Shown here piece by piece: positions 55,864-62,307 of a DNA stretch of 62,347 bases. Made by a program: the position numbers and the translations under genes. The notes under the pieces are model-generated. The model had not been told where the DNA came from. It searched no databases and saw only the letters and a list, made by a program, of their open reading frames with translations. Each line of letters begins with the position of its first letter. Position 1 is the first letter of the stretch. This stretch comes from an uncultured Lachnospiraceae bacterium (GTDB taxonomy: Bacteria > Bacillota > Clostridia > Lachnospirales > Lachnospiraceae), in NCBI GenBank assembly GCA_910587305.1, contig CAJUKV010000020.1:1-62347 (forward strand), read 5' to 3'.

Positions 55864-55925
55864 AATTGAACAAAATCGCTGCGCGATGGCCTGCCAAGGT
55901 TGTGGCATAGCGATTTTGTTCAATT
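55864..55925. repeat. perfect 17-bp inverted repeat
   Basis: AATTGAACAAAATCGCT at 55864-55880 and its exact complement at 55909-55925, with a 28-nt loop. A strong hairpin upstream of the MFS pseudogene. A smaller AAGGAAC/GTTCCTT hairpin lies at ~55815-55835. Confidence 0.7.
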
Positions 55926-55946
55926 ACAATTTGTCTGGTTTACTTA

Positions 55947-56267
55947 GGGCTTACTGAAAAAGTGGCATAAGTGATGTATATCGTGGATTTTAATTGGTGA
56001 GAGAACAATTTTTGTGCCAATGATTCCAGAATCCGTATTTTTCAAAAATCAAAATGACCCCAGAATCAGAGGTTTACACGCAGAAACGCCTATTCTGGGG
56101 GTCTACATGAGTACTTCCTACATGAATATATTGCATAACCAAGCTATGATCCGCATCATTAAAGTATCGTATTAGGGTGCATTTCCCAATTCTACAGGGC
56201 TTTTTTGCATATATCCCATAGTTGCCCTGCATTTATTTCCCAATTTCGACTTTTTCAGTAGACCCTG
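55947..56267. mobile_element. 321-bp non-coding insertion (MITE or IS remnant) with imperfect terminal inverted repeats
   Basis: Left end GGGCTTACTGAAAAAGT matches the reverse complement of the right end (AGGGTCTACTGAAAAAGT) at most positions. CTTA flanks both sides (55943-55946 and 56268-56271). The uninterrupted target GGTTTACTTATCGCCCGAAG is visible in the paralogous copy at ~56752-56771. The interior has no ORF of note. Confidence 0.75.
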
Positions 56268-56354
56268 CTTATCACCCGAAGATCGGAAGCATGGTCTCCC
56301 GCAAACTGCCCTCAACCATCCCTAGCAGCCGCTCCAGGTTGTAGGCGAACGCAA
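56268..56354 (-). pseudogene. duplicated 3' tail of a TetR regulator gene
   Basis: Encodes AYNLERLLGMVEGSLRETML then PIFG-stop, closely matching the end of the complete TetR gene at 56761 (YNLERLLGMEEGSLREAML). Only ~28 codons remain. Its downstream flank is split by the 321-bp insertion. Confidence 0.8.
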
Positions 56355-56362
56355 CAGATTTG

Positions 56363-56722
56363 CTACTGGGCATATATTTCTAAAAAGGATGTAATTTTTC
56401 CATGTGTGTACTTGCCTTCTATCAAGCCAAATTCCGGGTCGTAATATTTGTTGTCATAAAGCAGCATCCAATGTGTATATCCCGCATTTGTATGGACAGT
56501 CAGAATCGAATACTTGTAGGGAACAGGATTTTTCTTGGAAATCCGCTTGTTTTTTTCAGCGTGTCCGATGCCATAAAAATCAAGTATTTCTATCAGTTGA
56601 CCGATACTGGTGGCTCCATCTGTTTTCATATCTTTGATGACTTCTTCAACACTTTTTCCGGTAATCATGGCAATACACGCCTGTCCGCAGGTTGAAAAAG
56701 TGGGCTGCATAACCAATTCCAT
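56363..56722 (-). CDS. C39-like cysteine peptidase domain protein
   Basis: 119 residues. QPTFSTCGQACIAMITG contains the catalytic Gln/Cys region of peptidase C39-like folds, and HTNAGYTHWMLLYDNKYYDP holds the His and a later Asp. It is a stand-alone domain without transporter or signal peptide. C39 domains cut leader peptides after double Gly, but no such precursor is visible nearby. It is inserted between two TetR-derived copies. Confidence 0.75.
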   Translation of the reverse strand: MELVMQPTFSTCGQACIAMITGKSVEEVIKDMKTDGATSIGQLIEILDFYGIGHAEKNKRISKKNPVPYKYSILTVHTNAGYTHWMLLYDNKYYDPEFGLIEGKYTHGKITSFLEIYAQ

Positions 56723-56760
56723 ATACCTTATCTCCTTACATTCCGATTTGTTTGGTTTAC

Positions 56761-57387
56761 TTATCGCCCGAAGATCGGAAGCATGGCCTCCCGCAGACTG
56801 CCCTCCTCCATCCCCAGCAGCCGCTCCAGGTTATAGATGAACGCGGCAATCTTTCTCTGCCGCTCCTCTGCACCGAGTGGAGCTAAGTCGTCGAATACCG
56901 TATTGGAGTAGAGCAGGGTCATTTCCGCCATCTCCGCCGGGTAATTCGTCCGGCAAATCCCTTGGGCGATCCCTTCCTCAATCAGACTGGTGACGATTGG
57001 ATTCACCCCGGCCAAAAGCCGTTCCTGCATCTTTTGGTGCATGAGTGCGTTCTGCGGCTTATGAATCTGCTCCATGATTTCATGTCCAAGATCGTTGTTT
57101 ACATTCAGCGCCATCATCATCAGGGTCAAGCGCTGCAATACCGGTACGTCCTTATTCTCGACAATTTCACTGGCCTTTGCCACCAAGCTGCCGGTCATAC
57201 GCTCAATCATAGCGTCCAAAATATCCTCCTTGGACTTGAAGTGGTAGTAGAGCGTTCCCCTGGCAATACCGATCTCATTGAGAATATCCGTAGTGCTGGT
57301 GCCGTCAAAGCCCTTTGTTCCAAAGAGCCGTTCCGCTACATCCAATATCTCATTTCTTCGTTCCTCAGCTTCTTTAACGATACGCAT
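56761..57387 (-). CDS. TetR/AcrR family transcriptional regulator
   Basis: 208 residues from the ATG at 57387, nine bases after GAGGAGG; the frame extends to 57600 across promoter DNA and is rejected. FDGTSTTDILNEIGIARGTL then YYHFKSKEDILDAMI is the helix-turn-helix. A palindrome overlapping its own promoter (57413-57435) suggests autorepression, and a similar site lies before the MFS pseudogene. The last ~28 codons are duplicated at 56268-56354. Confidence 0.93.
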   Translation of the reverse strand: MRIVKEAEERRNEILDVAERLFGTKGFDGTSTTDILNEIGIARGTLYYHFKSKEDILDAMIERMTGSLVAKASEIVENKDVPVLQRLTLMMMALNVNNDLGHEIMEQIHKPQNALMHQKMQERLLAGVNPIVTSLIEEGIAQGICRTNYPAEMAEMTLLYSNTVFDDLAPLGAEERQRKIAAFIYNLERLLGMEEGSLREAMLPIFGR

Positions 57388-57412
57388 ATGCAGGTGCCTC
57401 CTCTTTATTATA

Positions 57413-57435
57413 TATAGACCGACAGCCTGTCTATA
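57413..57435. promoter_or_regulatory. palindromic operator overlapping the TetR promoter
   Basis: TATAGAC, nine bases, GTCTATA. On the minus strand it lies directly before TATAAT (~57405), so a bound repressor would block polymerase. Confidence 0.7.
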
Positions 57436-57512
57436 ATTATTGTAGCACCGATTGCTGTAGTAGTCAACCATGATTTTCAAGTCAATCAGGGTAATATTGA
57501 AAGATGCACGAA

Positions 57513-57932
57513 TTACGATGAAATCCATTTTCCTAACTTTAGTCCATAAAGTAAATTCCTGAACTTTTCTTGGATTATCACCAGTATAGAAACAGGACAT
57601 ATCCTGAATATCGTCGGGTACAATACAAAATGAAGCTTTTTCATGATGCCGAGGATGTATTCCAACGATTGGGAATCCAGCTTTTTCGCCTCTGCTATAA
57701 ATGCCTGGAGCGCCTCCGGGTGTGCGTTTCCCTCATCAAAGAATTCCTGGGGCGTCACATCGAGGTACTCGCAGATGTAAAAGAAAGCCTGCATGGAGGG
57801 CAGAGCCTTCTTGTTTTCGATGTTGTTGATATAGTTGTTCGCCTGTCCCAGCGACAGGAACATATCACGGGCAGATATGCCCTTTTGCGTCCTCAGCTTT
57901 GCCAGCCGTTCCGGGAGAAAATCTTCATACAT
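57513..57932 (-). CDS. XRE family helix-turn-helix regulator
   Basis: 139 residues from the ATG at 57932, preceded by GGAGGTGAGG. LAKLRTQKGISARDMFLSLG and NNYINNIENKKALPSMQAFF form the HTH, and LDVTPQEFFDE is the usual end of the domain. After EYILGIMKKL the sequence becomes unlike the family, hinting that the original stop was lost by a small indel. Target unknown. Confidence 0.85.
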   Translation of the reverse strand: MYEDFLPERLAKLRTQKGISARDMFLSLGQANNYINNIENKKALPSMQAFFYICEYLDVTPQEFFDEGNAHPEALQAFIAEAKKLDSQSLEYILGIMKKLHFVLYPTIFRICPVSILVIIQEKFRNLLYGLKLGKWISS

Positions 57933-58019
57933 CGTCCTCACCTCCACCTTGTGTTAGATTGTACCTATCCATTTTTAGCTCAACTCATGTTTGGGTATGG
58001 GTACACTTTGAAGGCTATA

Positions 58020-58603
58020 CCTATACAGGTTACATTATACACTACCCGCCTCCGGAACAATTCCTCTTTCCTTCAATCTGGAATGGCATTTATATCAGGT
58101 GCTATAAGCGTGATGATGTATATGACGGCTCATATATGTGTGATTTGTGGAGATATGACAAAGATGCTTTTGCAGAGTGGTGGAGCTCTGAATATTATGA
58201 GTGTGGCGGTGAATCCATGGCGGTTGATAAAGATTTGCTATTCCCAGGCAATAAAGAGTATGCGCCTGACAAATGCTGTATCATTCCCCAGACATTGAAC
58301 ACGATGCTGTCTAATTGCAAGAAGCATAGGACTGGTAAATGGAAGACGGCCAAAATGAATCTACCACTTGGCGTAAGGTATGATAGCCGTATGAATATGT
58401 ATTATGGTGAGATTAAGCCGTGTGGCCATGACGAAGTGATACGATTATCTTATTGGAATACGCCAGAAGAAGCATTTACGGAATATTAAAGACATAAACA
58501 GGCTGATATACTTATCATGGCAGACAAGTATAAGAATAAAGTGCCAAAGAAGGTATATGATGCGCTGTTAAGGTATGAAGTACAACCATATATAGAAAAT
58601 TAA
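58020..58603 (+). pseudogene. phage-type AP2/HNH-like DNA-associated protein, truncated and nonsense-broken
   Basis: SIWNGIYIRCYKRDDVYDGS, AVDKDLLFPGNKEYAPDKCC and IIPQTLNTML resemble small phage proteins related to AP2/HNH homing factors. PLGVRYDSRMNMYYGEI follows. The expected N-terminus is missing: upstream codons are antisense to the XRE gene. A TAA at 58487-58489 breaks the frame after EEAFTEY, but the same frame continues with ADKYKNKVPKKVYDALLRYE, the usual family tail, to 58603. Confidence 0.65.
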
Positions 58604-58624
58604 ATTACAGGAGGACATTTAACA

Positions 58625-58804
58625 ATGAACAAAACAAATACAACAGATTCTACATTGAACATGATTAAATCAGTATGTGCGGAGCGTGACCGCAAAGAAC
58701 GTGATGGAGAAAGCAAACTGGGAAAGGCTCCAGCTGGAAATGTGATCGGCGACATTGAGTGTTTGACCACAATACCCACAGGATGCGCCTTGGATACCGG
58801 GTGA
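58625..58804 (+). CDS. truncated hypothetical protein
   Basis: A short frame starting at ATG 58625 behind a strong AGGAGG encodes MNKTNTTDSTLNMIKSV then AERDRKERDGESKLGKAPAG. It runs into IS-derived DNA at ~58750, so only the N-terminus is original. Not recognised. Confidence 0.4.
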   Translation: MNKTNTTDSTLNMIKSVCAERDRKERDGESKLGKAPAGNVIGDIECLTTIPTGCALDTG

Positions 58805-59768
58805 TGACCGGCGGGTGGACAAACGGGGAAGCTTTCATCCCCTTCTCCCAGACGCTCCTCACCACCCGGAACGAAACACTCATGGTCGGCCCGGACAGCC
58901 CGCTGGACAGGCGCACCATCCGCGGCAGGCGCAGGGCTGCCGCGAAGGAAAAAGGAACCGATACTGTATGCCGCATGGTTGCAGAAGCTAAAAAGGCGGG
59001 GATTCCCTTTGATTTTGTGCTGTTTGACACATGGTTTTCCAACCCTGTCCAGCTCATTGAACTGAAAGGGATGGAAACGGACGCAATTGCCATGATCAAG
59101 AAGAACAGTACAAAATACACATGGACGGATCCCGTAACAGGGGAGGCAGCCAGGCTGGACGTAAAGGAGATCTATTCCCGCAACAAAAAGAGTCCAGGTA
59201 CCTGCTGTCCGTAAACGTCACTGTCACGGACAAAGATGGGAACGAAATCCCGGCAAGGCTTGTGTATGCGCGCAATCACAGCAACCGCAAGGATTGGGTG
59301 TGCTTCGTATGCACGGATATGTACCTGTCCGAAAAAGAGATCCTGGAAGCATACACGCTGCGCTGAACATTGAGACTTATTTCAAACTCACCAAAAGCTA
59401 CCTGAAGTTGCGGACAGAATGTCACAGCACGAGTTATGATGCAATCACTTCCCATATGGTGGTCGTGGCGATACGGTATATGATACTTTCCGTAGAGCGT
59501 TTCAAGAACAGCGATAACCGCAGCCTTGAGGATCTGTTCTATGGCGTCCAGCGCGAAATAGTCAACGAACTCATTGACTGTGCCATCGTGCTTATGATAG
59601 ATACCCTGCTTGACAGCGTAAGGGAATACTACCATGCATCGGAGACCCAGGTGACGGAACTGGTATGCCTTTTTATCAGCAGGCTGCCTGAAAACTGGAA
59701 AATTCATTTTCAGATGCCAAACGCCGTTTGATTTCTAGGAATCCTACGTTTTTCAGTGGGCGAAGTAT
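58750..59768 (+). mobile_element. IS4-type insertion sequence remnant with broken transposase
   Basis: DHNTHRMRLGYRVMTGGWT and FDFVLFDTWFSNPVQLIEL are DDE transposase parts. The IS4-family YREK signature is split: EAYTLR ends at a TGA created by loss of one G near 59364, and IETYFKLTKSYLK follows in the next frame. A second frameshift lies near 59186. The transposase N-terminus is missing. The right end truncates an ardC-like gene at ~59768. Confidence 0.8.
58759..59731 (+). pseudogene. IS4 family transposase (fragmentary)
   Basis: Three overlapping frames (58759-59214, 59121-59366 and 59294-59731) together code for the C-terminal two thirds of an IS4-type transposase. Two single-base indels and loss of the 5' part make it non-functional. 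Confidence 0.82.
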
Positions 59769-59909
59769 GAGTAATGAATAGCTTTTCTTGCTCACTCTGT
59801 TGTATGCGCCTGATCTAATACCTGTCCAAGGCTTTTGCCAAGGGATAACGCCTTGCTCTAACTGGTTGATGATCCTGTCTGTTACCATCTCATATACTGA
59901 TTTTGCCAT
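59768..59909 (-). pseudogene. ArdC-like antirestriction protein, 5' fragment
   Basis: MAKSVYEMVTDRIINQLEQG then IPWQKPWTGIRSGAYNRVSK is the start of the ArdC N-terminal ssDNA-binding domain, behind AGGAGG. After residue ~47 (SYSLL) the frame enters IS DNA. ArdC proteins protect incoming conjugative DNA, which fits a conjugative or mobilisable element origin. Confidence 0.8.
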
Positions 59910-59956
59910 AGTGTGTGACCTCCTAAATAAAAAAAGTGCAAAGCCCTTAATAATTC

Positions 59957-60247
59957 AATAGGCTTTACACTTCTTAATTTAGTAGTTATTTGATTGTCAT
60001 AAATCTAAATCAGTTGTTACAATACCGAATGATTCAAGCTTTGCCTTTAATATCTTTATTTGATAATCAAGTTCTTTTTCAGTATCGTCTGATTTTTTAA
60101 TACGTTGTAGACTTGTATAATTATCAATTAGGTTATTAATCATTTCTTTATCACTTGGCATATATTCCACCTGCTTTCTATATTGCGGCTTATGTTGATT
60201 GCTACAACCTTATTATATAGGATTGTGGAAGAAGTGTAAAGCCTATT
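59957..60247. repeat. 19-bp inverted repeat flanking a small gene
   Basis: AATAGGCTTTACACTTCTT at 59957-59975 is the exact complement of 60229-60247, with weaker similarity beyond. The pair brackets the 54-codon ORF at 59997-60161 and could be terminal repeats of a mini-element. Confidence 0.6.
59997..60161 (-). CDS. small hypothetical protein (54 aa)
   Basis: ATG at 60161 behind AGGTGG. Helical and charged: DKEMINNLIDNYTSLQRI then EKELDYQIKILKAKLESF. The heptad-like pattern suggests a coiled coil; it vaguely recalls small Spo0E-like phosphatases but lacks their SQELD signature. Its position within inverted repeats on an element suggests an accessory gene. Confidence 0.55.
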   Translation of the reverse strand: MPSDKEMINNLIDNYTSLQRIKKSDDTEKELDYQIKILKAKLESFGIVTTDLDL

Positions 60248-60300
60248 CGATTATCAAGGTACTTTGTGGTGTTATTGGGTTGTTTGATTTGATAAGATAA

Positions 60301-60318
60301 TTGTACACTATAGTGTGC
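60301..60318. promoter_or_regulatory. palindromic operator-like site upstream of toxin
   Basis: TTGTACACTATAGTGTGC with the perfect 12-bp dyad ACACTATAGTGT. The same motif occurs in the XRE promoter (60994-61010) and at 61031-61048. Confidence 0.6.
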
Positions 60319-60406
60319 TTGATGGTTAATAATAAAAAAGTACACAAAAATATACTAAACAAATTAGAAATAGTATATAAAAGTGTACAAATAATGCTAG
60401 ATATTA

Positions 60407-60435
60407 TTGTATTGTTTACTAGGATATGATATATT
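60407..60435 (+). promoter_or_regulatory. promoter of the holin-like toxin gene
   Basis: TTGTAT (60407-60412), 17-bp spacer, TATATT (60430-60435). Predicted start near 60442, giving an ~80-nt leader that includes GCGGCTACCCT at 60462-60472. Confidence 0.7.
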
Positions 60436-60522
60436 AATGATACGGGAAATCATAGAGCCAGGCGGCTACCCTCTTTTTCGGATGGGCTAACCCTCCAGAC
60501 GAAAGAAAGGAGAGAGTTGCTA

Positions 60523-60615
60523 ATGTATATTACATACTCTGATCTAATTCAAGTAGGAATATTCATTTGCGCCCTTGTGAGTCTGCTGTATCAGATTTTC
60601 AAGGGAAAAAAATAG
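60523..60615 (+). CDS. holin-like type I toxin peptide (30 aa)
   Basis: MYITYSDLIQVGIFICALVS then LLYQIFKGKK: a short N-terminus, one membrane helix and a basic tail, matching the putative holin-like toxin family of Firmicutes. AAAGGAGA lies upstream of the ATG, and CTCC at ~60493 could pair with GGAG to hide it. Expected to sit in the cytoplasmic membrane and depolarise it when overexpressed. Its 3' untranslated region is overlapped by a convergent antisense RNA. Confidence 0.82.
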   Translation: MYITYSDLIQVGIFICALVSLLYQIFKGKK

Positions 60616-60641
60616 CCGCCACTACTGCAATAGTGACGGCT
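60606..60641 (-). terminator. terminator of the antitoxin RNA
   Basis: Eleven-bp stem with one mismatch (AGCCGTCACTA/TAGTGGCGGCT on the minus strand) followed by A and seven T. On the plus strand the same stem lacks a T-run, so it is directional. Confidence 0.85.
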
Positions 60642-60704
60642 GATGTTGTAAAACGTTAAGCTAAACATTTTTAAGGGTAGCCGCTTCTATGGTTTCCCCT
60701 TCAT
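60606..60704 (-). ncRNA. antisense antitoxin RNA of the type I locus
   Basis: A promoter at 60711-60739 and a terminator at 60606-60641 define a ~99-nt minus-strand transcript without an ORF. It is complementary to the toxin stop codon and 3' region. Its own 5' part (GGGAAACCATAGAAGCGGC) nearly repeats the toxin mRNA leader. Confidence 0.75.
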
Positions 60705-60710
60705 ATATCT

Positions 60711-60739
60711 AATATAGCATATGTATAAAATCATTTCAA
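60711..60739 (-). promoter_or_regulatory. promoter of the antitoxin RNA
   Basis: Minus strand TTGAAA (60734-60739), 17-bp spacer, TATATT (60711-60716). The -35 box overlaps the stop codon of the upstream XRE gene. It is stronger than the toxin promoter, as expected for an antitoxin. Confidence 0.8.
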
Positions 60740-60972
60740 GTTTTATCGTGAATATATTCTACAATATCGCCGGGCTGACAATTCAATATTTCACATAAAT
60801 ACATTATGGTATCAATTGCAACATTTGAATTATTGTTTAATCTATTAACAATTGTAGGAGAAATATTATATTTTTCTCTCAAATCTCTTTTTTTTATTTT
60901 TCTTTGTTCCATCAATTCAAATAATTTTTTGTAACTGATTGTTCCTGTATATTGTTTCTCTCGTTCTCCCAT
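60736..60972 (-). CDS. XRE/Cro family regulator
   Basis: 78 residues from the ATG at 60972 behind GGAGGTG; 14 further in-frame codons upstream overlap the promoter. ISYKKLFELMEQRKIKKRDL and YNISPTIVNRLNNNSNVAID form the HTH, and YLCEILNCQPGDIVEYI is the typical tail. Palindromes in its own promoter suggest autoregulation, and a matching one lies upstream of the toxin. Confidence 0.9.
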   Translation of the reverse strand: MGEREKQYTGTISYKKLFELMEQRKIKKRDLREKYNISPTIVNRLNNNSNVAIDTIMYLCEILNCQPGDIVEYIHDKT

Positions 60973-60992
60973 AAAAACACCTCCACGATAAT

Positions 60993-61048
60993 ATTGTACA
61001 CTATTGTGTTCCACAAGTCAATGAGAAAATATGTACACCATTGTATAC
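60993..61048 (-). promoter_or_regulatory. XRE promoter with two operator copies
   Basis: Minus strand TTGACT (61016-61021), 17-bp spacer, TACAAT (60993-60998). TTGTACACTATTGTGTT (60994-61010) covers the -10 and spacer; ATGTACACCATTGTATAC (61031-61048) lies upstream of the -35. Confidence 0.75.
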
Positions 61049-61309
61049 TTATCACAAGAAAGTAAGTATATTTTTGTGTACTATACCAATAGAAATTAAG
61101 TGTATTTAAGTGTACAATAATCTTACAAGGTCAAGCAAGACAGACCACAAAAATCAATCACCAACACCAACACCAACAGCAACTGGGCAAGCCGAAAGCA
61201 CCCACAAACTTAAAGCAATATACTTGTGACGGTATCGAGACGTGAGAGGGATATTCAAGAAGATTCTTTAAGGGTTGCTGCTAAACTAAACAGGAGAGAG
61301 GGCAAGCAT

Positions 61310-61576
61310 ATGTGTATATCAAAATCAGAGTTAGAGAGCAAAGTACAGGAAATCGGGAAATTTCGGACAATGGAAGAGGAAGCCGCCGGAATCCAGAAAG
61401 CACTTGAAGCGGAAGTGATCGCCTACATGGTGGAGAACGGGATTGACACGGAGATCACCGATTCAGCAAAGATCACCTACAAAAGCCAGGCAAGGTCAAC
61501 ACTGGACAAGAAAAGGCTTGAGGAAGACTTAGGGAATCTTGGGGAGTACACAAAAACAACTTTTACAACGTGTTAA
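61310..61576 (+). CDS. small element-encoded protein, 3' end frameshifted
   Basis: 88 residues from the ATG at 61310; an upstream frame to 61226 is less likely. SKSELESKVQEIGKFRTMEE and ARSTLDKKRLEEDLG resemble small helical proteins common on Lachnospiraceae phages and conjugative elements. The normal end (YNVLRIK then TGA at 61587) is found one base over after TKTT, so a 1-bp insertion in a T-run near 61560 has changed the tail. Function unknown. Confidence 0.6.
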   Translation: MCISKSELESKVQEIGKFRTMEEEAAGIQKALEAEVIAYMVENGIDTEITDSAKITYKSQARSTLDKKRLEEDLGNLGEYTKTTFTTC

Positions 61577-61597
61577 GGATTAAGTGATCCAGACAGC

Positions 61598-61640
61598 AGG
61601 GTGAACGGTTCCAGTGTGGGGTTCGATTCCCTCACACCCA
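61598..61640 (+). other. tRNA-like 3' arm
   Basis: AGGGTG, a spacer, then GTGTGGGGTTCGATTCCCTC and ACACCCA form a TPsiC-like stem-loop closed by GGGTG/CACCC. No D- or anticodon arm is present, so it is not a full tRNA. It may be a tRNA fragment carried by the element. Confidence 0.4.
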
Positions 61641-61701
61641 TTTCAATATATTGAACAATCAAAACATTCTACATAAATCCATATAGGAAGGAGCTAAAAA
61701 G

Positions 61702-61845
61702 ATGGGAAATGCGGATATTGCATCATTACAGGAAAGCATACTGAAAGATTATTATTCCGACAATGCGAGGAAACTTCATAGGACGGTAGATAAGATATTC
61801 ATTCTGTTTAGATGGGTTTTTCAGGCAGATAAATGGGGAATATAA
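61702..61845 (+). pseudogene. truncated N-terminus of an element-encoded sigma-like protein
   Basis: 47 codons behind AGGAAGGAG. SLQESILKDYYSDNARKLHR and VDKIFI recall the start of sigma-70-like proteins on Lachnospiraceae elements. The frame soon ends, and no continuing homology is seen, so it is probably a remnant. Confidence 0.4.
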
Positions 61846-61958
61846 GGATAGTAACAAGAATGGATACATTGTGAATAGGCGATATGCGATAAGATAAAGT
61901 GGAAACATGGGATGTCTGGAAATTTAAGGCAGCCCATAGCATTAGGAAGGTGGATATT

Positions 61959-62129
61959 ATGGCGATTTTACTAACGAATGGAAAATTCTATATAGCACAC
62001 AATAGGACTGGTGCAGTAATTAAAGTGGCAGACATAGAACATGCACAGGATTTTTATTCAGTAGAGAGGGCGATTAACCAAAGGAATAGAACGCCTGGAA
62101 AATCTGCAAGCGGCTTGTTATGTCTGTAA
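61959..62129 (+). CDS. small element-encoded hypothetical protein, probably frameshifted
   Basis: 56 residues from the ATG at 61959. MAILLTNGKFYIAHNRTGA and VKVADIEHAQDFYSVERAI look like a conserved start of a larger element protein. After RTPGK the frame ends early. A frame shifted by one gives KCKRLVMSVI and another stays open to 62262, so a recent indel is likely. Function unknown. Confidence 0.5.
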   Translation: MAILLTNGKFYIAHNRTGAVIKVADIEHAQDFYSVERAINQRNRTPGKSASGLLCL

Positions 62130-62301
62130 TCAGTTCAAAAGCAACATTCTTCCGGATGATTTTATGGACAGGATCATAAAGATATTCCTATACCAGATGA
62201 AAAAGAATTGTGGTAAGGAAATGAAATTAAAAGTCATACATAAATTAATGGAAACATTGTAATATCAATAAGCACTGATGGAAATTTTCTGCTAGTTAGT
62301 G

Positions 62302-62307
62302 TATAAT
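62302..62307 (+). promoter_or_regulatory. -10 box near right edge
   Basis: TATAAT with an AAGGGAAGAAG ribosome-site-like stretch at 62330-62340. A gene probably starts just beyond the window. Confidence 0.4.

Noticed and set aside
56761..57600. Long form of the TetR gene starting at 57600
   Set aside because: The extra 71 codons cross the promoter/operator and overlap the XRE 3' end; the ATG at 57387 follows GAGGAGG.
60523..60704. par(pAD1)-type direct-repeat mechanism for the toxin locus
   Set aside because: In pAD1 the shared repeats are direct on the DNA and so complementary between the RNAs. Here they are inverted, so both RNAs carry the same sequence.
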